NCBI GenBank assembly: GCA_011800805.1
Contig: MPNW01000021.1
Coordinates: 168,398-232,397, forward strand
Length of the DNA stretch: 64,000 nt
Source of the DNA: Hirudo medicinalis
Lineage: Eukaryota; Annelida; Clitellata; Hirudinida; Hirudinidae
Direction of reading: 5' to 3'
Of the stretch, positions 51,501-64,000 are shown in pieces. Below the pieces are notes generated by a model, which saw only the letters and a list, made by a program, of their open reading frames with translations, searched no databases and had not been told where the DNA came from. The translations under genes were made by a program, and so were the position numbers. The first letter of the stretch is position 1. The number at the start of each line of letters is the position of its first letter.

Positions 51501-54500
51501 CAGAATACAGATTCTTATTTGACACTTCACTATTACTGAAACAGATGCATGAAATAGACACATTGTTGACATCATAAAATACTCTTAATGATTTCTGTCT
51601 CCTGGATACTGCTTCATTACTATTAAATGCAAACAATTGGCGTGCAGGTCGGCTCAATGGGTTGCATTCCTGTTTAAGATGATAATGGCGACGGTCGTAA
51701 TGTCGTGTTCGCAACCCAAACCCGACAAGGAGAGCCCTCGGGTAAGGGCGCTACTTAAATGGTAGAGCCGTCAAAAACGCCTTCTCATCCTATTTCGGTA
51801 CCTGAGATGCTCAAAGGATCGGCCAAATACAAACCTTCTCCGGCTCTTTGGCAGTCAACGTGGATTGTAGCTGTTTCGTTTTGATGACGACATCCATGTC
51901 GACGGGACCATGATCGACAAATGACAGGTGGACTTGAAGGTTTCCTATCTGCCAACTGAGGTTTTAAAGAAATAACTTTAAGCTGCAATTCTCGACGCCC
52001 GTAAATGTTTTTCCAACTTCACTAAAGCCACCCAAGAATACAGAGGAATAATTAGTCATTCGTGTAGACATGGTTAGTGATGTGACACTTGGCTCAGCAT
52101 ATTTAGAAGACAATTTCAATAATTTAAAGAACACCCAACTTCTTCTCACGACCGAAGAAGAGAAAACGACGGCAAATAAAACCAACAATTAATCTCCACT
52201 CGCCCGTCACGCTCGGTAGAAAGAACGGGAAGTTTTCCAGACCAATGACCTTCCGAGGACGAGTCGTCGCCTCCTTCTTCGGGTCGAAACACTTTCGACA
52301 AGTCCACATTCACGATTCCAATGCAGCTGCTCCTCGACTGACCGACGTTCAAACTCCACACTTCGACCAGCAGAGGCTTACTTTAAAGATTAACGTAACA
52401 TATTAACATTACGAAGATATTTATTGTAATTAACAAGATGCAATCATTTCACCACCTCTTCAGCGAATCTTCGAGATGTTTTCGATCGATGGCGAAATCG
52501 AAGTAACAAAGAGAATTTGGCAGCACGACCTCAGAGTTCTGCACGACTTCGACTGGATCGGTCATCGTCGCCTCGCTGCTTCTGAAGAACTCATAGAAAT
52601 ACCTGCAGATTAGAAATTTGAGTTTGCGTTCATTAATAAATCATTTTTAACTATTTCAAAAACGTTATTTCAGTAATTTTATAGAATTATGATCTTTGTA
52701 AGTTTATGCTAAAATACTCTCCAACGCGTTAAAAATAATCACTTCAGAAAAATATGGAGTGGCTTTGGGTTCTTGAAGTGGCAAATATTCACAAGATCAA
52801 TGGAAAAACAAAAGTGGTGAGTCTGGTTGACATCTTCAAGGTGGTGATCTGTTGAAGCAAGCCATCATCGTCCATTATTACTAATCTCTAACGGTCCAAA
52901 GGAAATTGATGTGACTTAATTATTATTATTACTTTTGAAAGATAACTAAAGAAATTTAAAAATCAAGAAGATTTAAACAAAATATAAAACACAATATTTA
53001 AAATTTTAGCTTAAATCTGAAACCTTTGAAACGTGTCTGCATTTGTGAGTGGGACCTGTTTGGGTTAGAAGTGCCGGAAGACGCCGAACTCAAATCTTTG
53101 CCCGAAATCACTTTCATGGCTAATAAAAGTTCGACCTTGTAAAACCTTGCATCAAATACTAGTAAATAAGCTGTAATTTACCTGGTACATCTTTGCTGGA
53201 CTTTGTTGGATCACTGAAAAGAGATTTTCTATTGTTATTGCTGTCGCCATTGACGACGTGCCTCTCTTCGAGAACAGCTGCCTCATCTTCAACTGGCTGA
53301 GATGCAGGTGGAAGATGACCTTCAACTTTCTGCCCATCACTGGACAACGTTGCACTGTTGAAGCTGTTCAACTTCTGCAAAGCATCATCAATTTGTTCTT
53401 CTGTGACAGTTGAGCATTTTTAACATATGACATGTCCCCTTTCATCAATTCACAACATTGTGTAAGAGATGTAACCTACCCCTTAAAAGTTGATATAATG
53501 ATGATGGTGTTGATTATGACTATTGAAGGTGGTGATGATGATGATAAATAGTATTGCAGTATAACAAAGCAACATTAAAATATAATCCAATTAAATGATC
53601 AATGAACTTAAGTGCCTAATTACAATGTTGCATAATAATTGTGCATGACACCTTTTTAAGGATTCCTCTCATGATTTGATTGGAGACATCAACGTCGACA
53701 TCTTCACTTCGTGTTTCAACAACATTTTCTTCTGCTGAGGCTGCTGGAGGCTGAAAGAAATTTAAGTGCTTCCAAGGTCAATATCTGGTCTAATTGTAAC
53801 ATTATTATTATAACTACAATTAATATTATTATGGATAACTTAACTTTAAATAACTGTGCAAATAATTTTCATTACATTTCAATTTCTTCAATTAGACCCC
53901 ATTAATGCTGAAATAGCACTCACTTTCATCATCTTCAATGTCACTGATGCTCCAATAACAGGTTTCAACTCGTCTGGGATAACTTTCGTTGCTCTTGATT
54001 GACTCAACGATCTTGAAGGGAAAATCTGAAAAATAATTCAGTTTTATTTTCATCTTAAAAAACTTAATAAATATGCATGGATAAATAAACAGTCATGTGA
54101 AAGTATGAAGACTTTTACTAAACCATGACTTTATTCTAAAGATTCTAAAGATATCTCAGAGCACAAAGTTGAAAAATATCTGTGATGAATTTGATGAAAA
54201 ATAACCGATGATTTAATTTACTGCAACATTTATAATAACGAGAACAACATTAATAATAGATTATCAACAAACTACAAATAATAATAAAATATTAGTTATT
54301 TAACCTGATAAACTCCCTCGATGGTCGCCGGTTCCTCGTGAAGGTCGGGAGTGGCGAGGTTGCCCAGAGGAAATTGACAGGAGCCGAGTATTTGCCCACG
54401 ACAACAAAAATTAATCTGAAATAATGCTCGATATTTGAACAAAAGCAGATTGGTTAATTAATTAGTTAATTAGGTTTAAATTTAATCCACAAAACCAAAT

Positions 54501-56537
54501 AATTTAACCACATTTTATGTTAACAAAGATGCATTCTAAATGTTTATTGACTTTTGCTTATATTGCAATTGCAATATTTATTATTGATTGGTTATGATGA
54601 TTATAATATTTATTATTAACATCATCTAATGTTGGTTTGTTGATACTGGATAAGTAATAACAAATATATGATTAAATACATATACACTCATCATTTGAAA
54701 AGCAGTATGACATCATAAGTAACTAGCATTTATGGAATGTATGGCCACTTAAAAATTATGACCTCACAAACAAAACAAATCAAATGAATCAATTTGAATA
54801 TGTCAATCATATTTGAATTTGAATATGTCATTCAAAACACAAACACCCACCTCCAAAGCCTGGCACTCGAAGTAGGTCCTCAGATTCTCGAGCGTGCTCG
54901 AAATCTTCACCGAGAATTGTTCGGCTTCGAAGTCCGGGTCGACGACGTCGTAGAAGACTTGAGTCGTCACTTCGGCCCCGAGCAACGAGAAGTAAAAGAA
55001 GAAGCCGAAGCTCGTGTCCAAGGTCGAGTGCGAGGGAATGAGCTGCAATTTGAAAGGACAAAGTTATTATTACTGGACGTTTATTATTGCCATCCTTAAA
55101 TTATCCATCCTATTATTTAAATTACTTAAATTATTTAAACTGCTAATATTATTTAACTGATTTTAAAAAATTGATAACAATGCTATAAAAATAACATTAA
55201 AAATAATTTATAAAATAAAATATATTGGCTTTGTATGCTTTGGAAATAAATGCAACTATATATTCTCATCGCATGAACTGAATGATGCTAATTTAATTAA
55301 TGCAGAGAATATTAATATTATTACTTGAACTTCAATTAAAACTAATCTTGTAACTTTAATTTAATCCAAAATGTTGAGTTGACATGTGTTGTTTTGACTA
55401 TGCTGTCTTTACAAATGAGTCAATAAATGATAACCTGAACAAGATTTAATGCCAATGCAACAACAAATGTCAGCGTGAACATCTGGTTGTCGGCATCTTC
55501 TGCTCCGATGTGATAAATTCCCGTGACGGGATTCAGAACCGGCTTCAGGGATTTGTCCAACTTATTCAGCAATTTCCCGATACCTATTGTAAGCATTTCA
55601 ATTTCAAAGTCTAACATTGAATTTTCACTAATGAATAAAATGCTAGGAAAGTGGACTGAAAATAAAAAAAGAATTTAATCTTCAAATTATGTCCATGTTA
55701 TTATCAACATTTCTTTGAATTTCATGTCGTAAAATAAAAACATGTTAATATCCAAGAGAAATATTTTATCAATTCGCTTTATTTTTGCAGCAAAATTCAT
55801 TTAGACAAATACCAGTTTTAGTTGCCATCAATGATTTGTCATCAATGCTTGATGTTGTCTTATGACAATCAATGTAAAGGCTCATTTGTATTTCAGGTTT
55901 GCTTTTGACATACTTTGTGTTCAAAACAGAGTGCCACTTGAGATTCTGAAGTAATTAACATACAAAAAAATTAATAAATTGACCATGGAGACAAGCTACA
56001 AATTCAAAGTTCATGATGCAAAACTCTAAACAACTCAAAAGTTTTTTCGAAACATTCAATAACAATTCTGGAAATGCTGTCAAATTGTGTTAAATTGGAT
56101 CTGCATATACAAACAAGTCTTACCAAGTATACAGAATGTTTACAGATTGTTTTAGTAGTCTTACCTCCTTCGCAGATTCCCCAGCAGATCTCAAATCAAG
56201 AAGGACATAACCAATTAAATCACGAGAAGATCCGGAGGCATTTTCACAATACAACTGTATCTTAATTGATGATCTCTGTAACTTATGCTGCTGCAATGCT
56301 CGCCTAATAATATTTAAAAAATGAAATAATTTATGAAACTTCACCCTCAAATTTGGAATTATTCACTTAATCAAAACCATTCCAGCAAAGAAGAATCATA
56401 CTTGTCAACATCCCATGCCAGTTCTTCATTAAATTCAGGGCATTCCAGATGATCAACTGGATCTGACAGTACAAGGTTGCCATCAAATTTTGCTTCAGCC
56501 ACAAGAAAGCTTTTAGCTCTTTTAGGAAATTTTCTTC
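48599..56537 (-). CDS. cep120: CEP120 centrosomal protein (first coding exon not found)
   Basis: Centriole elongation and ciliogenesis factor (family knowledge). Twenty-two exons on the minus strand: 56537-56402, 56303-56165, 55945-55813, 55655-55435, 55042-54851, 54415-54305, 54025-53924, 53750-53652, 53374-53182, 53119-53024, 52848-52743, 52602-52456, 52380-52200, 51948-51835, 51446-51345, 51173-51084, 50889-50797, 50488-50376, 50103-49938, 49577-49489, 49277-49122, 48836-48599. All phases agree, for about 1005 residues (human 986). Marks: FLVAEAKFDGN and LIGYVLLDLRSAGE of the first C2 domain; FGFFFYFSLLGAEVTTQVF; THHFCFSIDLVNI and NSLCYFDFAIDR of the later C2 region; SSEYKAAMELELWKKE opening the long C-terminal coiled coil; LLLKTGLYTEQDLRKLY at the end. 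The first exon here has phase 1 and starts at GRKFPKR, so roughly 15-20 N-terminal residues must come from an exon above 56537. I could not find it. Confidence 0.94.
51641..51830. mobile_element. tRNA-like SINE, copy B, abutting a CEP120 exon
   Basis: It shares with copy A the blocks gggttgc.ttcctg, GTTCGCAACCC (B box, 51707-51717), gagccctcggg, aatggtag and ctcaaaggat.ggc. It is antisense to CEP120. Its 3' end, ggccaaatac, reaches within about 5 bp of the exon at 51835-51948, so that exon's splice donor lies at the SINE border. Confidence 0.75.
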
Positions 56538-57294
56538 CTACAATGATTCCATTTGCACATTTATTTATGTATTGTAATTATATGTAGTATTATATGTTTA
56601 TTTGTACAAGAACGTTGACGCTTTATTATAAAAGTTTAGAATTGCTCGTTAATAAATTACAATAAAACTAAAAACCAAAATTACAAATTCATAAAGTCTT
56701 GCAAATAAACAATTGTAGATTAACTCTAAAAAATGTAAACAAGTTCAAACATATCAAAATGTAAGGATGAAGAGTCAATGAATTGAACAAAAAAAACAAA
56801 ACAAAACAAACGCAAATAAACCCAAAACCTTTGAGCAACAGTATGACAACGTGATATCTGCTGGTCATTGCTCAGTCTTATTACATTAACTTTGATTTTA
56901 AAACAAGATGAGAATTCTGTTTACAGCGCCAAGGATGCCATGGTAGGAATGATTAAAAGTAATTTCTATATTTCAAGATTTGCAATTACAACAAAAAATA
57001 ATATGTTTTTACTTTAATTACTTCAAAATTTTAGATTGATTTTAATTAAAAATATTGATTCTAAATTACTTTTAATTAACAATTTTCAATCACACATAAA
57101 ATTCGAAGAGTCTAGCATTTTAATGAAAAAAGATGCATCGAAAAAATATTAGGAGGCAAATATAAGATAAGAAATATTAATAATAAAGCATTGAATGTCA
57201 AACAACAAACAGATAAAACAATTAGTAAGATGACTTAAACGATAACGATTCAGAGCTTGATTAGAGTGGCTTATGTTCAAACAGAACTTCAAGA

Positions 57295-57680
57295 CCACTT
57301 TAATATAGAGGGTAGCTTTCTCTGAAGAGGAAAGTTGTGAAACTCGGCTGGATCAGTGTTGGTAATCGAAGGGAAGGGAAGGGTCGCACGTCGGGAAGAT
57401 GATTTGACGAGGGAGCCCCTGGTTGCTGATCTGAGCCCGCGCCTACCAAGAATATGTGAGGTGCGGGTGAAAGGCAGGTATGACGGTGCTTGACCTAGGA
57501 GAGACTTGAAAATGAGTAAAGAAATTTTGTAGTCTATTCTTTGGTAAATGTCATGCTTGAAATCATGAAGAAGAGGAGTAATGTGGTCATGTTCTCTTCT
57601 GTTTGTATGATTTTAGCAGCTGCGTTGATGATACGCTGAAGTCGTTCGAGGCGGCAGCAAGGTAAACCGACCAGTTGAAT
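57295..57680 (-). mobile_element. L2/CR1-like LINE 3' fragment
   Basis: The minus strand encodes, with frame breaks, HHITPLLHDF-like residues, RIDYKISLLIFKSLLGQAPS, YLPFTRTSHILGRRGLRSA and LVKSSSRRATLPFPS. This is the conserved LINE tail motif IDYKI.LL.FK...G.AP.YL and RSLRS. It lies upstream of the first CEP120 exon found, next to the hAT remnant. Confidence 0.75.
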
Positions 57681-57778
57681 TGTCGTAATCAATTTAAGAT
57701 TACTATTTGAAAACTCTGTTAGAAATCTGATAGCCCATGCGACTCCAGGCTAGGCGATCTTAAAAAGTAATCTGCATG

Positions 57779-58270
57779 CAGTGTCGTAGCAACTGTTCTT
57801 GCTGCCCGGGCGGTCGTAAGATTTGGCGCAATCCGTCCGTTAACCTTCAAAATTTTGGAAAGCTCTCAATTATTTATTTTCATGTAACTTCAACCAAATA
57901 GGTTAAAAATTTAAAAACAAACTTTCCATGCTTTCCTTTCGGCCAAGTTTTTTTTTATAACAGTTTAAAAATTCAGTCCATCGGCAAGTTCCTTCTCTAT
58001 AGAGAGGAATGCCAAGTTTGTAAGCCTTGTCTGGCTCATCGCTGATCGAAGATAGTTTTTATTAACTTAAGTTTAGAGAAAGAGCGCTCACGGCTGGCTA
58101 CAGTAATAGCCCGGGTAAGGAAGATGCGCTGCAAGATTACAATATTAGGATCGGAATCCCGAAGGTGGTATTTCTGTATGAAGCTCAAAAGTTCAAAGGG
58201 TCCATCGATTTTATCGTTTCCTGAAACTTCCACAAAAATACTGCAATTTCTTCCTTTCGGCAAAGAACTC
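57779..58270 (-). mobile_element. hAT transposase C-terminal remnant
   Basis: The minus strand from 58263 encodes FELLSFIQKYHLRDSDPNIV, FLTRAITVASRERSFSKLKL then SQTRLTNLAFLSIEKEL and LAERKAWKV. This is the hAT dimerisation domain, with the ERSFSKLKLIK motif. At 57779 the DNA reads CAGTGTCGTAGCAACTG, a hAT-like terminal repeat, so the 3' end is probably intact and the 5' part is lost. Stops interrupt the frame. Confidence 0.8.
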
Positions 58271-59119
58271 CTCTTTCTCTATATCTTCATCAACTTCGCC
58301 AAGCTGACAATCATAATTATCATCAAGCAGATTTGTTGACCAACCGGCTTGACCGAGGACGTCATCTGCTGACGATTACATTTTGGACAAGACGTGTCAA
58401 GCTCCTTATAAATCGACTGTTAGCATTACAATTGATGCGTGGGTCGCTAAACGGTATATACTTAAATTTGAAAGCAATTGACGAAATACCTTTTACATCT
58501 CAACCTGTGAACCAATTCTACGCGATTTCGATTATTACAATCTTTTTAAGTCTTTATGAATGAGAATCATAATTCCAGAAAAGTTCGAAAAATTATAATT
58601 CTCGTCATTAAAATGTCGGAATGCAAAATGCAGCACTGTAAGCAGGGAGGCTATTTAAGTATTTTCCAGACGGGGCGAACAATTTGTGACACGATAATCC
58701 TTTTTTTTTTGCTTCTCAACACCACTCCTTTCCAAACAATCAAGGGAACGGCACCCTCCCTCCACTCTGCTGATAAACTGATCACCATCATCATCATCAT
58801 CATCATCATCTCATAATTGCAAGTCTTAGCATCACACCAGGCCAGACACAAAACTCCGACCAACCCGTACCCAGGTCAGAAAACACTCCTCAAATAATTC
58901 TCAATCTTTTTCATTACGAAACCACGCCCTTCGATGCAACCATTCGTCGACTTTTCCTCAGTCATCGAATATTGACGCCAATTGAGAAAATTATAAGACT
59001 TGTTTATGACGAGGATAAAACAATGAAACATGTCCTAAAAAGTTGCAAACTCTCAAACATTCAACACGACGAGAAGGCTTCGACAACGTCAACCACAAAA
59101 AAACACATCCCTGGAAATT

Positions 59120-61077
59120 TTACTCCGGTCGTATTCCTGTTCCGTAATTGGCTCCTCCTGCTTTCCTTAAGGCCTCCTTCAAGTTGTTCTCTTCCAGTTC
59201 TTCCGCTTCGTGGGCTTGCACTTCAATGGCCACATTCTGAAAGTACAACACCATTGAGCACTTAATCGGATATTATATTTGTATGTCCTTCGATATCTTG
59301 TAATTATAAATAAATTAGCAGCGTCGCTAAATTAATGCAATGCATTGCATTAATTGGCCCATTGTAGATTTAATAAAGTATTGTGAATTAATGATGACCA
59401 TCTAAATGCATCACTCGAGACATGAATAATTAACATGAGGATATATGCAAATTCAAGCAGGGCTTGTTAGAAGCAGCGCTTCTATTTAAAGCTTCAAGCT
59501 TCAAGAAGAATCATGATATTTCAATACAAAAGACGTGTGATTTAGAAAAGTGTGAATCACTTCTATTCATGTCATTTCATATCAAATCATGTTTACTAAT
59601 GAATGAATCATTCCGAATTCACGTATTCCCTTCTAAGTTCCACCTCCTTACTCCTCTTTCCGTCATTCTCTCACCTCATTCTGCCATCTTCTCCACCAAA
59701 GCAGTAAACATAATATGATCTACGGCTGACATAACTGACATAATTTACAGCACATTCTTCACCCATTTGGTATCAACTTAGCATATTTGGGCGAGTCTGA
59801 ACGTATGACCGAAAATTGTCAAGATGATGAGAACATTTTAAGTTTACTGCAGGCCCAACAGTAATTTGATGTCAGTCATTGATGGTGATGATGATGATGA
59901 TGGCAATAGCAAATTTTATTTCATAAGACTAAGTCGCAACAGGCGTGTCACAAGAACGTAAAATTACTTAGCACCAATTCGCACGGCCAGTGGCGCATCC
60001 AGGGGATTTTGGGGATTCTAACCCTCCCCAAAAATTGTTAAATAACAAAATTAATGGATAAATCTATTTTATTAGATGGTTTTAACTATCGATATCTCGA
60101 TATTTAGCAAATATTATCGGTATAACATTAGAAAACCTGTAACCCTGCCTGTACCAGGGAGCTGTATAAATGGTAGATCGATTAAAAAGTAGTGCCTTCA
60201 CATCCTGTTCGGATACATCACGCACTCAAATGAACAGATAAATAAAAAAAATTAGAAAAAACTTCTCTAAAATTATAAAAGCAAAAAAAAGGTCTTCAAA
60301 AATCAATCTCTCCCCCCCCCAAACAATTTCTGCTCCTTCGCACGCTTTCCCAAAATATTGAAATCAATTTGAAAAATGTCTGCAATTCTTTAAACATTTA
60401 AACCGTTTAAATCATTTTACCGACGATTCGTTACTAAAGTTCACTAGATAAAACATTCCTCCTCATCGTTGACCCGCTTAGTCACAGGAAAGCACTTAAG
60501 AAAGCCCACCTGTATCACGGATTTGACTACAGCCTTGTCTGTGCTCATTTTGGCTCTTTTTATTGCGCTGACGTTGTTTCCGACCCAGGAAATGAGGACA
60601 AATTTTGTTCTTCTACTCAATTCATCGCCTGTGTTGACCCTCACGAAGCCGTAAAGCCTGACGTCATCTGGACCGAATGAATAATTAGTTGCAGATAATA
60701 ATCAGCTCAGAACAAGATGAAACATGAATACGTTAATGTTGGGCTAATAACAATAATCGTCCAATATGACAAACATTCCTTTGAGAAAGTGGGTTTAATA
60801 AATAATATTCGAAAGTTTAACCTGTGAATTTCTCTTTGAATTCTTCGTAATCACTTCCCGTTGAGTCGAGGACGATGTTTTTGTCATCGTACGCGAGAAT
60901 AGCCCTATTTCACAATTAAAACATTAACTAGACGATAAAACCATTTGTCATGGTAATGTTATGTAATCTTGTCGCTAATCAGAGACAGAGACCAACTTAC
61001 CAGGAAGTTTCAGAGGCATCATTCCTAACATCTTCGTAGGCCTCATAAACAGCAGCTTTATCGATTGTTGATGTCAT
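59120..61077 (-). CDS. cotl1: Coactosin-like F-actin-binding protein
   Basis: ADF-homology protein that binds F-actin (family knowledge). Four exons, 61077-61001, 60904-60822, 60667-60510 and 59236-59120, give 144 aa against 142 for human COTL1. Marks in order: MTSTIDKAAVYEAYEDVRND, AILAYDDKNIVLDSTGSDYE, DDVRLYGFVRVNTGDELSRR, TKFVLISWVGNNVSAIKRAK, STDKAVVKSVIQ, and the C-terminal LRKAGGANYGTG, which matches COTL1 KKAGGANYDAQTE. Phases 2, 1 and 0 are respected at the three junctions. Intron 3 (59237-60509) holds a SINE fragment nested in a hAT-like remnant. The gene is divergent to WDR5 with 1.07 kb between start codons, and a TATA box lies 188 bp before the ATG. Confidence 0.94.
59986..60336. 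mobile_element. hAT-like non-autonomous element hosting a SINE
   Basis: The left end contains CAGTGGCGCATCCAGGGG at 59988, a typical hAT terminal repeat. The 8-bp sequence ttcgcacg occurs just outside both proposed ends (59978-59985 and 60337-60344). The right terminal repeat is eroded. A SINE fragment lies inside at 60138-60243. It is within intron 3 of the coactosin-like gene. Confidence 0.55.
60138..60243. mobile_element. tRNA-like SINE, copy C (5'-truncated)
   Basis: It matches the 3' half of copy A: aaccctgcctgtaccaggga, atggtagatcgattaaaaag, cttcacatcctgttcggat and cactcaaa. It lacks the A box. Confidence 0.7.
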
Positions 61078-61264
61078 ATTAAGACCTTACCGGATTACCT
61101 AAGATCGCAAAATAAATTTAAAGTCTCAGAAGTCCAATATAAATTTAATTTTAAAAATCAAAAAATAAAAACAAAGGAAACAACGTATCTACACCAAACA
61201 CTCAAAAATAATCCAAATTCAAATCGCACCTAATAACACGACTTCGTCTGAGATCGAAGCGACC

Positions 61265-61272
61265 CTTTTATA
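61265..61272 (-). promoter_or_regulatory. TATA box of the coactosin-like gene
   Basis: On the minus strand the sequence is GCTATAAAAGGGTCG, a strong TATA match. A TCAGAC initiator-like sequence follows about 20 bp downstream. It lies 188 bp before the ATG at 61077, which implies a 5' UTR of about 165 nt. This is a textbook-looking core promoter in an otherwise AT-rich region. Confidence 0.6.
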
Positions 61273-62147
61273 GCTACCACAATCAAATCATTGGGTACTC
61301 CCACAAGTTAGTCATATGCACACGCACCACAGGCTTCAGTCTCCAGGATCCTTTACAATGACACCACATTTACACACGTCCATTCAGAGCCATATATGGC
61401 AACGATAACAACAATGCTATTTCAACTAAGGACAGCCCACTATTGGACGGACGCCATCGATTCTTTGAAGCGTCCCAATATGCAAGAGTATTGATCCATA
61501 CGTTTTGCACCAATTATTTGGTTATTTGGCCAAAGATTAGTTAATACTAAAATAAAATACATAATAAACATTATTTGGTACAAAAAAATTATGTGTGCTT
61601 TGTGCACGTGTGTTTTATTAGGTCGCGCTGTTTTTATTCTAAAATAACGCTTTTATTTTATCTTATTTTATGCAATTATGTATATTTATAATTAATAGCA
61701 TTTAGAAGTACATTATACGAAAATTTTAATTCGTACTGTCTTTTCCACGCTTGTTTGTTATTATATTTATGCATTTCAATATTGTGGGGATTCGGACAGG
61801 CTTCGTAGATTTCGCGCTTAACCTCAAGGATTAATATTCTTGAACATTGTTGGTTTTTGCGTTCTGTTTGCTTTATTTTTCAATGAAAGTTTAAAATCGG
61901 CTCCGTACGAGTCCTTAATGCGTTTAGAAAAAGTCATGCAAATTAAATTTTCAAAACAACGCTAAGCAATGATTTTACCAAATGCTCGGTGGAATCGATG
62001 TATATTTTCACCTGAAATTTTGTTGACTAATATTCCGTTTTTTTATTTATGTTTAACACCTGTTCAAATTGATTGATTTTGTGTAAATCTTCTACACTAG
62101 ACTGCCTTCATATGCGCTTGAATGCGTTTTTCCAGAGACAGTCTGAT
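61273..62147. other. Divergent intergenic region COTL1 / WDR5
   Basis: This holds the WDR5 promoter and 5' leader. No gene was found. A tttttccag acceptor-like sequence at about 62127-62135, shortly before the WDR5 ATG, suggests a spliced 5' UTR. Confidence 0.45.
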
Positions 62148-63972
<1,825 letters not shown>

Positions 63973-64000
63973 TAAATACGAACAAAGTGGTTAATTGTCG

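Overview
This is eukaryotic, metazoan DNA: AT-rich, intron-dense, with GT-AG exons of about 40-470 bp, many ATC/GAT trinucleotide arrays and several decayed transposons. The reconstructed proteins look like animal orthologs (WDR5, CEP120, coactosin-like, FBXL2/20, FCHSD2/nervous wreck, GFI1/senseless, TPPP). Retention of several vertebrate-like families in an AT-rich intron-rich genome suggests a lophotrochozoan, perhaps an annelid such as a leech. That species-level guess is inference only.

Layout, left to right: (1) 1.3-17.1 kb, minus, 5' part of an FCHSD2/nervous-wreck F-BAR gene that runs off the left edge; its intron 5 holds a decayed YMDD-type retroelement and a hAT-like remnant. (2) 18.7-24.5 kb, plus, an FBXL2/FBXL20 F-box/LRR gene in 13 coding exons, with a GC-AG intron, a SINE, an L2/CR1-like LINE tail and an 81-bp hAT-type MITE in its introns. 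(3) 26.3-27.2 kb, minus, a two-exon BK-channel beta-subunit-like (KCNMB) membrane protein. (4) 30.9-39.9 kb, plus, a GFI1/senseless zinc-finger gene followed by a 20-bp minisatellite. (5) 42.3-43.7 kb, plus, a dead piggyBac element. (6) 44.3-45.2 kb, plus, a TPPP/p25-alpha gene whose first intron appears to be GC-AG. (7) 46.7-47.4 kb, minus, a prepro-insulin-like peptide with one extra residue in both cysteine spacings. (8) 48.6-56.5 kb, minus, CEP120, complete except for its first coding exon. (9) 57.3-58.3 kb, LINE and hAT fragments. (10) 59.1-61.1 kb, minus, a coactosin-like gene with a good TATA box. (11) 62.1 kb to the end, plus, the first five coding exons of WDR5.

The genes do not form an operon or pathway. 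There are two divergent pairs (FCHSD2/FBXL and COTL1/WDR5) with 1.1-1.6 kb between start codons. CEP120, COTL1 and the insulin-like gene lie on the same strand. Exon boundaries were found by hand, matching reading phase across each junction and aligning to remembered family sequences; all listed junctions keep phase. A tRNA-like SINE family is present in about four copies. I saw no CRISPR, rRNA, intact tRNA or prokaryote-type defence system.
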